Shown here one piece after another: positions 55,616-64,000 of a stretch of DNA of 64,000 nucleotides. This DNA is from Clostridia bacterium (GTDB taxonomy: Bacteria; Bacillota; Clostridia; Christensenellales; Aristaeellaceae). The first letter of the stretch is position 1. Each line of letters starts with the position of its first letter. Location: the NCBI GenBank assembly GCA_030530315.1, contig JAUMVG010000001.1:62001-126000 (forward strand), written 5' to 3'. The position numbers and the translations under genes were made by a program. The notes beneath the pieces were generated by a model that saw nothing but the letters and a program-made list of their open reading frames with translations, did not search any database and was not told where the DNA came from.

Positions 55616-57652
55616 ATGATGATAGGAATCGGGATAGATACAGGCGGGACATGCACGGATGCCGTGATCTATGATTTTGAGACAAGGAAAGTCCTGGCCG
55701 CCGGGAAGGCGCTCACGACGAAGGAAAACCTTGAGATCGGCATCGCCAATGCCCTGGACCAACTGCCCGAAGCGCTGCTGAAGCAGGCGGAGAGCCTTGC
55801 CCTCTCCACGACCCTTGCGACGAATGCCTGCGTGGAAAACAAGGGCTGCAGGGCAAAGCTGCTCGTCATCGGAACCAGCCCGGATATCATCGCCAGCCTG
55901 AGAAAGGAGCTCTCCGATCACGGCATCAGCGACATGTCCCAGCTGATCGTGCTGGACGCCAGGCCCGAAAACCTGTTTTCCAATCCGTACGATCCCGACT
56001 GGGAGGCGCTTGAAGAGAGCATCCCGGAGTTGTTCTCGGACTGTGACAGTGTTGGCATCGTACAGGCCTATCCCAACGCCAATGGCGGGCGGTTTGAGTT
56101 TACAGCTCTGAGAATACTCAAAAAACATCTGACCATTCCGCTGACCATCGCCTATGATATCTGCAAGGAGATCAGCTTCATGAGGATCTGCGCCAGCACA
56201 CTGCTCAACGCGAGGCTGATCCCCCTGATTTCCGAGTTTTTGCGGGCGGTGCATCGCGTCATGGCCCGACGCGGACTGGATATTCCGATACTCATCGTCA
56301 GGAGCGACGGCGTGCTGATGTCAGAGGAAATGGCGCTCACGCGCCCCGTGGAAACCCTGCTGTGCGGTCCCGCCGCCAGCGTGGTCGGCGGATTGGAGCT
56401 CTCCAAGGCAGACGACGCCATCGTCCTGGACATGGGCGGGACGACGACGGACATCGCAATGGTGAGAAGGCGCAATCCCATCATGACAGGCGACGGGGTG
56501 ATGATCGGACAGTATCGAACCAGCGTCAGAGGGGTTGACGCCCGGGCCGTGTCCCTGGGCGGCGATACCGCCGTCCGGTATGACAGCGACGGCCTCTATC
56601 TCGACACGGTGCGCATCATTCCCGTTTCCGTCCTGGCGGACGCCTATCCCTGCGTCGTCGGGGAACTGAAAAAGCTCGCGGCCAGCGATCGCCAGCATAC
56701 CCGGATGAGCCATGAATTCTATGTGCTTCAACGGGATATATTCGGGAAGGCAGGGTTCACGGCGGAGGAGCAGGCCCTCTGCGGCGCGCTGAAGGACGGG
56801 CCTGTGATCACCAATAAGCTGGCCGGGAAGTTGGGACTGGATGTCTACCAACTCAATACGAAGCGCCTTGAACAGGAAGGCGTCGTCATAAAAAGCGGCA
56901 TTACGCCTACCGACATGATGGTCCTGAAAGGGGATCTGGCCTTATACGACCCGACCGCCGCGGAAGAGGCGTTGAAGTACGTCGCAAAGAGCACGCATAT
57001 CCCGGCGGAGCAGATCCCGGACAGGGTGTATGAAATGGTCGTCAAAGCCATGTACAAGCACCTCGGCGGGTTTTTGCTGCACCAGCAGTATCCGGGACAG
57101 AAGAGCCGGTTTGCCCCGGAGCACACGGAAGCCCTGCTCGAAGCGCTGTATGAGCAGGCGAAGGGGCATGGCGGCGGGATCGCCGGTCTGTCCCTGAAGA
57201 CCCCGCTGCCGCTGGTCGGCATCGGGGCGCCGATCCATGTCTTCCTGCCCGAGGTGGCCAGGCTTTTCGGGACCCGGGCGATCCTGAACGAATATTCCGG
57301 CGTCGCCAACGCGCTCGGGGCGGCCTGCTCGCAGAGGGTCACGAGGCTGGACGTGAATGTTTTCGTGAATTCCACAGACGCAAAGGGCGGCTATTATGTC
57401 ATGGCGGATTGCAGAAAGCATCTCTTCAGGGACCTGGAGGATGCCGTCGCCTTCGGAAGGAAAACGGCCGAGGCGGAGATCCGGGAAAAGGCGGCTTTGC
57501 AGGGCATTGGCGAGGATATGGAAATCGAATTGACCGTGGAGCATGACATTTTCGACAACAAGGTGTACCTGGGGTGCGTCGTCCATGCGGAAGCGCGCCC
57601 ATTTGAAGATAGCGACGCAAGGAGAATACACAATGAAGAAGATAACGCTTGA
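55616..57652 (+). CDS. Hydantoinase/oxoprolinase family protein (HyuA-like)
   Basis: 678 aa ATP-dependent amidohydrolase-type protein. Opening GIGIDTGGTCTDAVIYD is the phosphate-binding loop; ALSTTLATNACVENKG and VLDMGGTTTDIAMVR are family hallmarks (Hydant_A_N and Hydantoinase_A). The middle RSDGVLMSEEMALTRPVETLLCGPAASVVGG is diagnostic. A C-terminal winged-helix-like and domain of unknown role follow. GGGAGGG lies upstream of tandem ATGs at 55616/55619. No HyuB partner is adjacent, so it may act alone, as some members of anaerobes do. Substrate unknown. Confidence 0.88.
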   Translation: MMIGIGIDTGGTCTDAVIYDFETRKVLAAGKALTTKENLEIGIANALDQLPEALLKQAESLALSTTLATNACVENKGCRAKLLVIGTSPDIIASLRKELSDHGISDMSQLIVLDARPENLFSNPYDPDWEALEESIPELFSDCDSVGIVQAYPNANGGRFEFTALRILKKHLTIPLTIAYDICKEISFMRICASTLLNARLIPLISEFLRAVHRVMARRGLDIPILIVRSDGVLMSEEMALTRPVETLLCGPAASVVGGLELSKADDAIVLDMGGTTTDIAMVRRRNPIMTGDGVMIGQYRTSVRGVDARAVSLGGDTAVRYDSDGLYLDTVRIIPVSVLADAYPCVVGELKKLAASDRQHTRMSHEFYVLQRDIFGKAGFTAEEQALCGALKDGPVITNKLAGKLGLDVYQLNTKRLEQEGVVIKSGITPTDMMVLKGDLALYDPTAAEEALKYVAKSTHIPAEQIPDRVYEMVVKAMYKHLGGFLLHQQYPGQKSRFAPEHTEALLEALYEQAKGHGGGIAGLSLKTPLPLVGIGAPIHVFLPEVARLFGTRAILNEYSGVANALGAACSQRVTRLDVNVFVNSTDAKGGYYVMADCRKHLFRDLEDAVAFGRKTAEAEIREKAALQGIGEDMEIELTVEHDIFDNKVYLGCVVHAEARPFEDSDARRIHNEEDNA

Positions 57653-59621
57653 TGCATTTATGGATTTTCGAATGCTCTCATCCCTGACCTGGTCTCCGGA
57701 CGGTGAGAAGCTGGCCTATGTGCTGACCGGGATCGACCGCGAGAAGAAGGCGTATGTCAGCCGGCTCCGGCTGCGCGTCGGGGAGGACGATCGCCTCATG
57801 GTCAGCGATGGCAAAATCGGGGAATTCTTCTTTGAGGATGGGTCGCACATCCTGTTCGCCACGGACAAGCGCGACGAAGAGAAGAAGGACAAGGACGACG
57901 AAGAAAAGGGCGCTTCCACCGTTCTGTACCGGCTCCCGCTCACCGGCGGCGAGGCGGAAAAGGCCTATGAGCTTCCGCTGGACGCCAGCGGGTTCAAGCG
58001 CCTGCCGGACGGGAACCTGCTGATGGCCGGGGAAATCAGCACGGAGAACCCCGATCTGTATCGCCTGGAGGGGGAGAAGAAGGAAAAGGCGCTGAAGAAG
58101 ATCGCCGAGGACAAGGACTACGAGGTGCTGACGGAATCCCCCTTCGTATTCAATGGCAAAGGCCTCATTCAGGGAAAGCGCAGCGCGCTGTTCCTCTATC
58201 AGGTTCGGGAGAAGAAGCTGCGCCGTCTCACCGGCAAGTGGACGGATGTGGGTTCTTTCCGCGTCCACGGGAATGACGTCTGGTTCAGCGGCGTCACCTA
58301 CCGGAACCGCCGCCCCAACCGGGAATGCCTGTACCATTTGGACCTGGAGACCGGGAAGACCGAACAGGCGCTGGGGCCGAAGCTGATCATCTATGCCCTC
58401 GAGTTCATCGGGGACGCGCTGGTGGTGATCGGCGCGGACGGAAAGCGGTTCGGCGACAACGAAAACCCGCGCTTCTATACCTTCGACACCCGGACTCATG
58501 AGTTGAAGCTCCTCTGCGACGCGGACGAGAGCCTCGGAAACGCCATGCTGACCGACGTGGAATACGGTGAAGGCCGCTTCACCAAGGCGGACGGCGAATA
58601 TGTGTACTTTGGCGCAATGGACAGGGACGGCTGCAAGCTGAAGCGCATCGGCCTGGACGGTAGGATCGAGACCGTGGTTTCGACGGCGGGCCTGCTCAGC
58701 GATTGGGATGTGCACGCGGGCAAGGTGCTCTACGCGGGCATGTTCGACATGAAGCTGCCCGAGCTCTACCAGCCGGGGGAGAACGGGCCCCGCTGCCTGA
58801 CCGCCTGGAACGCGGAGACGTTGAAGGATACCTATGTGGCACAGCCTCAGCCGCTGACGGCGGAGCTGGACGGCGAGGCAATCGACGGGTGGGTGCTCCT
58901 GCCGGAGGACTACGCCCCCGGAAGGAAGTATCCGGCGGTGCTGGACATCCACGGCGGGCCCAAGTGCGCCTACGGCCCGGTGTTCTTCCATGAAATGCAG
59001 GCCTGGGCCGCGAAGGGCTACATCGTGTTCTTCTGCAATCCCCACGGCTCCGATGGCAGGGGCAACGCCTTTTCCTATCTGGATTTGCAGTGGGGCAGCA
59101 TCGACTACCGGCAGATCATGGCCTTTACGGACAAGGTCCTTGAGACTTATCCGGCCATCGACCCAAGGCGGCTCTGCTGCACCGGCGGCTCCTATGGCGG
59201 CTACATGAGCAACTGGATCCTGGGGCACACGGACCGGTTCTGCTGCATCGCTACGCAGCGCAGCATCTCCAACTGGGTGACGATGTACGGCATCAGCGAC
59301 ATCCCGCCGATCTCCAACTTTGAGGTTTGCAGCGCGGATCCGTATTCCGAGAAGGGATTTGCCGAGATGTGGGACGTCTCCCCGCTGAAGTATGTGCAGA
59401 ACGCCAAGACCCCGACGCTCATCATCCACAGCGAGGAGGACCACCGCTGCCCGATCGCCGAGGGCTACCAGCTGTATACCGCGCTGGTCTATCTGAAGGT
59501 CCCCGCCAGGATGGTGGTCTTCCATGGGGAAAACCACGAGCTTTCCCGCACCGGCAAACCGGCGCACCGCCTCCGCCGCCTGGAGGAAATCACCGGCTGG
59601 TTTGACAAGTACGCCAAGTGA
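57633..59621 (+). CDS. S9-family prolyl-oligopeptidase-type peptidase
   Basis: Cytoplasmic serine peptidase of 662 aa. The N-terminal beta-propeller (ITLDAFMDFRMLSSLTWSPDGEKLAYV) includes an acidic/Lys-rich insert (DKRDEEKKDKDDEEK). The C-terminal alpha/beta-hydrolase has GGSYGGYMSN (Ser520), DHRCP as the likely Asp region and GENHELS (His635). It starts 20 bp inside the hydantoinase gene, with AAGGAG upstream, so the two are coupled. A role in peptide degradation or release of cyclic-peptide products processed by its neighbour is possible, but only inferred. Confidence 0.92.
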   Translation: MKKITLDAFMDFRMLSSLTWSPDGEKLAYVLTGIDREKKAYVSRLRLRVGEDDRLMVSDGKIGEFFFEDGSHILFATDKRDEEKKDKDDEEKGASTVLYRLPLTGGEAEKAYELPLDASGFKRLPDGNLLMAGEISTENPDLYRLEGEKKEKALKKIAEDKDYEVLTESPFVFNGKGLIQGKRSALFLYQVREKKLRRLTGKWTDVGSFRVHGNDVWFSGVTYRNRRPNRECLYHLDLETGKTEQALGPKLIIYALEFIGDALVVIGADGKRFGDNENPRFYTFDTRTHELKLLCDADESLGNAMLTDVEYGEGRFTKADGEYVYFGAMDRDGCKLKRIGLDGRIETVVSTAGLLSDWDVHAGKVLYAGMFDMKLPELYQPGENGPRCLTAWNAETLKDTYVAQPQPLTAELDGEAIDGWVLLPEDYAPGRKYPAVLDIHGGPKCAYGPVFFHEMQAWAAKGYIVFFCNPHGSDGRGNAFSYLDLQWGSIDYRQIMAFTDKVLETYPAIDPRRLCCTGGSYGGYMSNWILGHTDRFCCIATQRSISNWVTMYGISDIPPISNFEVCSADPYSEKGFAEMWDVSPLKYVQNAKTPTLIIHSEEDHRCPIAEGYQLYTALVYLKVPARMVVFHGENHELSRTGKPAHRLRRLEEITGWFDKYAK

Positions 59622-59640
59622 CCGCAAAGGAGCTGACGCC

Positions 59641-60270
59641 ATGACCCTGTTCAGCATGTATGACGGGAAACTGATCCGCCTCACCGACGATCAAGGCAAC
59701 ACCTTCACCGGCGTGGCCGACGCCTTTCCGGCGGAGTATGCCCTCCATGAATACGGAAGGGAAGAGGAAGGCATCCAGATCGGGGAGTTTGTGATCTACA
59801 GAAGCCAGATCGCGAAGGTTGAAATCCTTCCGACTTACGAGGAAGCCGTGGCTGCCATCCCGCCCGGCCGCTATCGCCACTTCAAGGGTGGGGAATACGA
59901 AGTGATCGCCATCGCCCGCCACTCGGAAACCGAGGAGGCGATGGTGGTCTACCGCGCTCTGTACGGCGATCGTGGGGTGTGGGTCCGCCCTGCCGATATG
60001 TGGAATGAGGCCGTGGAGCGGGGCGGAAAGACCTACAGGCGGTTCTACCGTCTGGATCGCATCGAGCGGGTGGAGAAATACGAGCGGCTGTTTGACGAGG
60101 CGGCGTCATCCCATGACCCGGAGCAGCTCCGCCTTCTGGACGCCTACTACACCTCCGGGGAATGGCGGGAGGATTATGAAGCGGATGAAAGAGGCGAATT
60201 CCCGCCGGACCTGAAGCGCGGCGTGCTGTCTCAGGATGCGCTGTTTGATCTTTTGGAGAGGACAGAGTAG
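59641..60270 (+). CDS. DUF1653 and DUF4298-domain protein
   Basis: 210 aa with three recognisable parts. Residues 1-65 (LFSMYDGKLIRLTDDQGNTFTGVAD...IGEFVIYRSQIAKVEIL) resemble the short LARLSAR-type domain. Residues 72-115 are DUF1653 (PGRYRHFKGGEYEVIAIARH... VVYRALYGD). Residues 135-210 are DUF4298 (YYTSGEWREDYEADERGEFPPDLKRGVLSQD). AAAGGAG precedes the ATG, 19 bp after the S9 stop. No function is known for these domains. Confidence 0.82.
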   Translation: MTLFSMYDGKLIRLTDDQGNTFTGVADAFPAEYALHEYGREEEGIQIGEFVIYRSQIAKVEILPTYEEAVAAIPPGRYRHFKGGEYEVIAIARHSETEEAMVVYRALYGDRGVWVRPADMWNEAVERGGKTYRRFYRLDRIERVEKYERLFDEAASSHDPEQLRLLDAYYTSGEWREDYEADERGEFPPDLKRGVLSQDALFDLLERTE

Positions 60271-60371
60271 GCCGCATGGGGAGGAAAACCCGATCAATGC
60301 GCCCTTTTCTGTGCAGATGAATGAACAGACCACCCTGCCGGCGGCTGCTGTTCGGACGTAAATTATAAATC

Positions 60372-60407
60372 TGCATCCCACTGAGTGGGTACAGCATGAA
60401 TATAACA
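60372..60407 (+). repeat. Short dispersed repeat, pair member 2
   Basis: TGCATCCCACTGAGTGGGTAC then AGCATGAATATAAC, the plus-strand partner of the minus-strand copy at 22919-22953. It lies in the leader of the NRPS-like gene. Confidence 0.55.
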
Positions 60408-60465
60408 CACTTGGATCGAACAGATCGTCACAGCCCTCGGATGGCAGCGAACAGGAGGTTTGCCG

Positions 60466-63384
60466 ATGAAGATGGATTTTTTGAACGCGATCCCCTACGT
60501 CTGTGAGCGCTGGCAGGAGGTTGCGGAGCAGGCCCCCGACGCTCCCTTCCTGACAGAAGAGGTATCCGACGCCGGCTATACCCGCCGGCAGGTCGACGAA
60601 CTGTCCGCCCGCGTCTTCGGCTGGCTTTCGGACAGAGGGATCGGGACGGAGGATTTCGTGCTGATCCGGCTGCCGAGGGACGCCCGGCCCTTCATCGCCA
60701 TGCTGGGCGTATGGAAGGCCGGCGCGGCCTTCACCGTGGTCGAGGACAGCTATGCCCCCGAGCGCGTCGAGGCCATCCGTGAGGACTGCGGCTGCCGCTT
60801 GGCCATCGACGAAGCCGCCTGGGCGGAGATCCTGGACACGGCCCCCTTGCCGGGTTTCAGACGGGCGAACGAACACGACGCCTGCTTTGCCATCTATACC
60901 TCCGGCAGCACGGGCAGGCCCAAGGGCGTTTTGCAGGAGTACGGCAAGATCAAGCTGAACCAGGCCTCCTTTGAGCGGCGGCCCGGGGAACTGGTCGACG
61001 CGGCCACGTGTACGGCGCTGGGGGCGCCGCTGAACTTCATCGCGGCGGTAAAGATCTTCCTGAACGCCCTGTATTCCGGCATGCGGCTGATCGTGCTGAC
61101 GACAGACACGGCGCGCAACCCCGTCCAGCTCAGGGCGCAGTTCGAACGCTATCAGGTCAGCATGGCGTTCCTCTCGCCGTCCATGCTGCGGGTCATGTCT
61201 GCCGGTCTGCCCGCCAGCCTGAAGACGCTGGTCACCGGCAGCGAGTCGGCCAACGGCGTCTGGTTTGGGGGCGTGCGCCTCATCAACAACTACGGCATGA
61301 GCGAGGCCGGCTTCCACGTGGCGCAGTTCGAGATGGACCGGCGATACGACATCACCCCCATCGGCAAGCCCGTCCTGGACGACATCCGCATCCGTTTGCT
61401 GGACGAAGCCGGGCGGGAGGTCCCGGATGGCGAGGCGGGGGAGATCTGCTTCGACAATCCCTTCTTCCGGGGCTACGTCCACCTGCCCGAGGAGACGGCC
61501 CGGGTGCTGCGGGGTGGGGTGTTCCACTCCGGCGACATGGGCAGGCGGCTGCCGGATGGAAACATCGTGGTCACCGGGCGGCTCAGCACGATGGTGAAGA
61601 TCAACGGCAACCGCGTGGAGCCCGGCGAGATCGAGGCGGCCATGCGCAATATTCCCGGGATTCAGAACGCTGCCGTCCGGGACTTCGAGGGCGAGCGGCA
61701 CCAGGCCTTTCTGTGCGCCTATTACGTCGCGGACGACGACCCGGGCGAGGCGGCGATCCGCGCCTATCTGCAGAGGACGCTGCCCCACTATATGATTCCC
61801 GCCTTTTTTACCCGGATGGAGGCGATTCCGCTGAACAGCAACGGCAAGGTGGACCGCTTTGCCCTGCCGAAGCCGGACGTCAACGCGAAGGCGCGGGCCT
61901 ACGACGCGCCCCGGACACCGGAGGAGGCGGCCATCTGCGGGGCCTTTGAAGCGGTGCTGCGCGTCGATCGGGTCGGCGCGAACGACGACTTCTTCGAGCT
62001 GGGCGGGGATTCCCTGTCCACCGCGCTGGCCGCGGCAGAGCTGGAGGCGCTTCAGGTGGACTACAGAGACATCTACGCCTGGAAGACGCCCAGGGAGATC
62101 GCCGCGCGGCTGTCGGACAAGGGCGAGGCGGACCTGGACGCGCTGAGCCGCGCCGCCCTCGAGCGGGACCAGTACCTGACGCCCTACCAGACCTACTTCT
62201 ACGACGCCATGCTGTATTCCCCGACGCAGGACGCCACCAGCAACCCCTTCACCCTGCGCTTCCCCCGGGAAGCGGTGGAGCCGGAGCGCCTGAAGGCGGC
62301 GCTGGAGGCGGTGTTTGCCAACTACGCCCTGTTCAGCACCGTCTGCGGCCACGACGCGGATGGCGTGCCGGTCCTGCGCCATGTGCCGGGCAGGATCGTC
62401 CGCCCGGAGATCCGCACAGCCGACGCGCACACCGTGGACATGCTGATGGCGCTGGTGAAGCCCTATCGCCTGGACGGGGAGCTGCTGTACCGCTGCGCGA
62501 TCTGGGCGACGCCGACGCATGTGTTCCTGGACATGGACACCTGCCACATGATCACCGACGGAACGTGCATGGCCAATTTCATGTCCGAGCTGTTCGCGGC
62601 CTACCGGGGCGAGCCGCTGAGGCAGGACCACTACTACTGGTATCTTGAGAGCCAGCACAGCCGGCGGATGGCGTTGGAGCACGACGCCGACGCCCGGCTG
62701 CTGATGGCGCGGTTCAACCGGGAGGATCACCTGTGCAATCCCATACCCGACCTGCATTCCCGGCGCACCGGCAACGGACAGTGCACGAGCCGCACGCCCT
62801 GCACCCTGGGCGAGCTGCAGAGGGGCTGCGACGCGCTGGGTACGAGCCTGAACAAGCTGTTTGTGGCCGCCGCGCTGATCGCGCTGTCCAGGCATGGCGA
62901 CCGGGACAAGGTCACCGTGGAATGGACCTACAACGGGCGGGACGAGAACTGGAAGCAGGACCTGGTCGGCATGACCATCGCCTCCGTGCCCGTGGCGGTG
63001 GACATGGCGGAAATCCGCGGCCCGCGGGATCTGCTTAAGGAGATCGACGCTCAGAACGCGCTGGGCATGCGCTACGCGGACCTGTCCCTGGGCAACAACG
63101 GCGTGACGCCGGGCGAGCGGGACCGCATGATCGTGGTATACGAATCCGGGTTTGACATAAGCGCGGCCCTGCCCGAGGGCACGGAGATGTCTGCGGCCTA
63201 CGATCGGCTGAACGGCGCGTTCACACGGTGCCAGATCATACTGTTCAATACCGGCGACCGGGACGCGCCGATGCCTTTCTACATCAACTACGATTCCGAG
63301 CTGTATTCCCGGGCCCTGGTTGAACGGCTCTGCAACTGCTACAACGAGGCCATAATGTGGATGATTTCGGGAGGAGAGCAATGA
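60466..63384 (+). CDS. Compact nonribosomal-peptide-type protein: adenylation-PCP-condensation
   Basis: 972 aa. The adenylation domain (residues 1-475) has A3 IYTSGSTGRPKGV, A5 NNYGMSEAG, A7-like FHSGD, A8 VKINGNRVEPGEIE and A10 NSNGKVDR. The carrier domain holds GGDSL (Ser516, phosphopantetheine site). A condensation-type domain follows with CHMITDG (His694), matching HHxxxDG except for the first His. The A4 region reads APLNFIAAVK, with Ile where Asp235 normally holds the amino group, so the substrate may not be an alpha-amino acid. No thioesterase. AGGAGG precedes ATG 60466; the stop overlaps the GH3 start. Confidence 0.88.
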   Translation: MKMDFLNAIPYVCERWQEVAEQAPDAPFLTEEVSDAGYTRRQVDELSARVFGWLSDRGIGTEDFVLIRLPRDARPFIAMLGVWKAGAAFTVVEDSYAPERVEAIREDCGCRLAIDEAAWAEILDTAPLPGFRRANEHDACFAIYTSGSTGRPKGVLQEYGKIKLNQASFERRPGELVDAATCTALGAPLNFIAAVKIFLNALYSGMRLIVLTTDTARNPVQLRAQFERYQVSMAFLSPSMLRVMSAGLPASLKTLVTGSESANGVWFGGVRLINNYGMSEAGFHVAQFEMDRRYDITPIGKPVLDDIRIRLLDEAGREVPDGEAGEICFDNPFFRGYVHLPEETARVLRGGVFHSGDMGRRLPDGNIVVTGRLSTMVKINGNRVEPGEIEAAMRNIPGIQNAAVRDFEGERHQAFLCAYYVADDDPGEAAIRAYLQRTLPHYMIPAFFTRMEAIPLNSNGKVDRFALPKPDVNAKARAYDAPRTPEEAAICGAFEAVLRVDRVGANDDFFELGGDSLSTALAAAELEALQVDYRDIYAWKTPREIAARLSDKGEADLDALSRAALERDQYLTPYQTYFYDAMLYSPTQDATSNPFTLRFPREAVEPERLKAALEAVFANYALFSTVCGHDADGVPVLRHVPGRIVRPEIRTADAHTVDMLMALVKPYRLDGELLYRCAIWATPTHVFLDMDTCHMITDGTCMANFMSELFAAYRGEPLRQDHYYWYLESQHSRRMALEHDADARLLMARFNREDHLCNPIPDLHSRRTGNGQCTSRTPCTLGELQRGCDALGTSLNKLFVAAALIALSRHGDRDKVTVEWTYNGRDENWKQDLVGMTIASVPVAVDMAEIRGPRDLLKEIDAQNALGMRYADLSLGNNGVTPGERDRMIVVYESGFDISAALPEGTEMSAAYDRLNGAFTRCQIILFNTGDRDAPMPFYINYDSELYSRALVERLCNCYNEAIMWMISGGEQ

Positions 63385-64000
63385 GCAGCGATGTCATGGG
63401 AAGGTATATCGCCGAGGGCGCCCGGGTGCTGGAGCGGATGGAGCGGGACAGCCTGCGCGGAAACGCGGTCAGCCAGGAATTGCTGATGCGGCTGGTCCGG
63501 GAGAACCAGGACACCGAATACGGCCGGAAGTACGGCTTTCGGGACATTCATTCCTATGCCGATTACGCCGCGAGGGTGCCGCTTTCAAGCTATGAGGACT
63601 ACGAGCCGTACATCGAGCGGATGCTCTGCTTCAACGAGAAGAACCTGCTCACGGCCGACGAGGTGGCCTATTACGCCCACACCTCCGGCACCACCGGGGC
63701 CTCAAAGATGATCCCCTGCACCCGGCGGGCGCTGGACGTATTCTTCACCGCGGGCTATGAGCGTGTGTTCGCCCTGTGCGACGCGGTCTGCCGGGAGCGG
63801 ACCGGCGAGGGCATGCCGGCGTGCAAGGGGATCACGATGATGGAATCGCGCACCGGCTACACGACCTTCGGGGTGGCCCATGGCGCCATTTCGGAAACCG
63901 TGCTCGTTCCGGGGGACACCGGGGGCTATGTCGCCCTGCCGGAGGAGCTGATCTATCCCACCTCGGATTTCGACCGGCGCCACCTGAAGATGCTGTTTGC
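63381..64000 (+). CDS. GH3 auxin-responsive-promoter-family acyl-adenylating enzyme (3' truncated by window)
   Basis: The first 206 codons are visible. GH3/JAR1-type features: LLMRLVRENQDTEYGRKYGF, PLSSYEDYEPYIERML and the ATP-loop YAHTSGTTGASKMIP. GH3 enzymes activate carboxylic acids with ATP and join them to amino acids or other amines. The ATG overlaps the stop of the A-PCP-C gene (ATGA), with GGAGGAG upstream, so the two proteins are made together. It continues beyond base 64000; later active-site segments cannot be checked. Confidence 0.88.
   Translation, partial: MSSDVMGRYIAEGARVLERMERDSLRGNAVSQELLMRLVRENQDTEYGRKYGFRDIHSYADYAARVPLSSYEDYEPYIERMLCFNEKNLLTADEVAYYAHTSGTTGASKMIPCTRRALDVFFTAGYERVFALCDAVCRERTGEGMPACKGITMMESRTGYTTFGVAHGAISETVLVPGDTGGYVALPEELIYPTSDFDRRHLKMLF

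Noticed and set aside
60106..63381. A minus-strand open frame of about 1090 codons opposite the NRPS-like gene
   Set aside because: Same antisense artefact; the plus-strand protein has all adenylation and carrier motifs.

Overview
The window is a GC-rich segment of a spore-forming, anaerobic Bacillota (Clostridia) chromosome. The evidence is a spoVA gene set behind a match to the forespore sigma-G promoter consensus, a three-gene bifurcating-type [FeFe]-hydrogenase, a tryptophan T-box, oxygen-sensitive Fe-S enzymes, and Clostridia-style signal peptides (MKKLLA...AxAE). A GC-rich gut or rumen clostridium, perhaps Christensenellales-like, fits, but sequence alone does not settle the lineage. 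I saw no rRNA, tRNA, CRISPR array, prophage or insertion sequence.

Layout. 1-16.6 kb is a sugar-catabolism region. It holds a partial D-2-hydroxyacid dehydrogenase, an alpha/beta-hydrolase, two isomerase/FGGY-kinase pairs of the L-fucose/L-arabinose isomerase fold, a LacI and an AraC-PocR regulator, a complete monosaccharide ABC importer, an aldose-epimerase-like protein and a class II aldolase. Together they could import, isomerise, phosphorylate and cleave a sugar whose identity I cannot read. 16.9-22.9 kb is a second sugar unit: a divergent LacI regulator, strong operator palindromes, an oligosaccharide ABC importer without its own ATPase, and a GH51 arabinofuranosidase. 23-34.5 kb is mixed: a QueG-like Fe-S protein, an AGCS amino-acid/Na+ symporter, an SGNH/MBOAT surface O-acylation pair whose MBOAT gene has an amber codon at position 2, a Na/Pi symporter, a secreted C39-like protein preceded by a structured RNA of unassigned class, a secreted HAD phosphatase and a VanX-type dipeptidase.

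34.6-39 kb is the hydrogenase operon (HydC/HydB/HydA-like). 39.3-41.4 kb is spoVA (C, D, E and a small leading ORF), minus strand. 41.5-44.7 kb is a trpXYZ-type importer behind a Trp T-box. 45-51.8 kb holds two small membrane proteins, another C39-like protein, an iscR-iscS-iscU operon with a visible IscR-type operator, and an HflX carrying an N-terminal JAMM-like domain. 52-60.3 kb carries a ribulokinase-like kinase, DUF3786, a Tag glycosylase, a hydantoinase-A-type protein, an S9 peptidase and a DUF1653/DUF4298 protein. The window ends in an operon pairing a compact A-PCP-C nonribosomal-peptide protein with a GH3-family acyl-adenylating enzyme; it runs off the edge and is the best candidate for an undescribed system.

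Intergenic DNA is unusually rich in dispersed repeats: a REP-like hairpin family (at least seven copies), a 150-190 bp palindromic element (three copies, both orientations), and several shorter families. They sit between genes and in one case inside an ABC operon.
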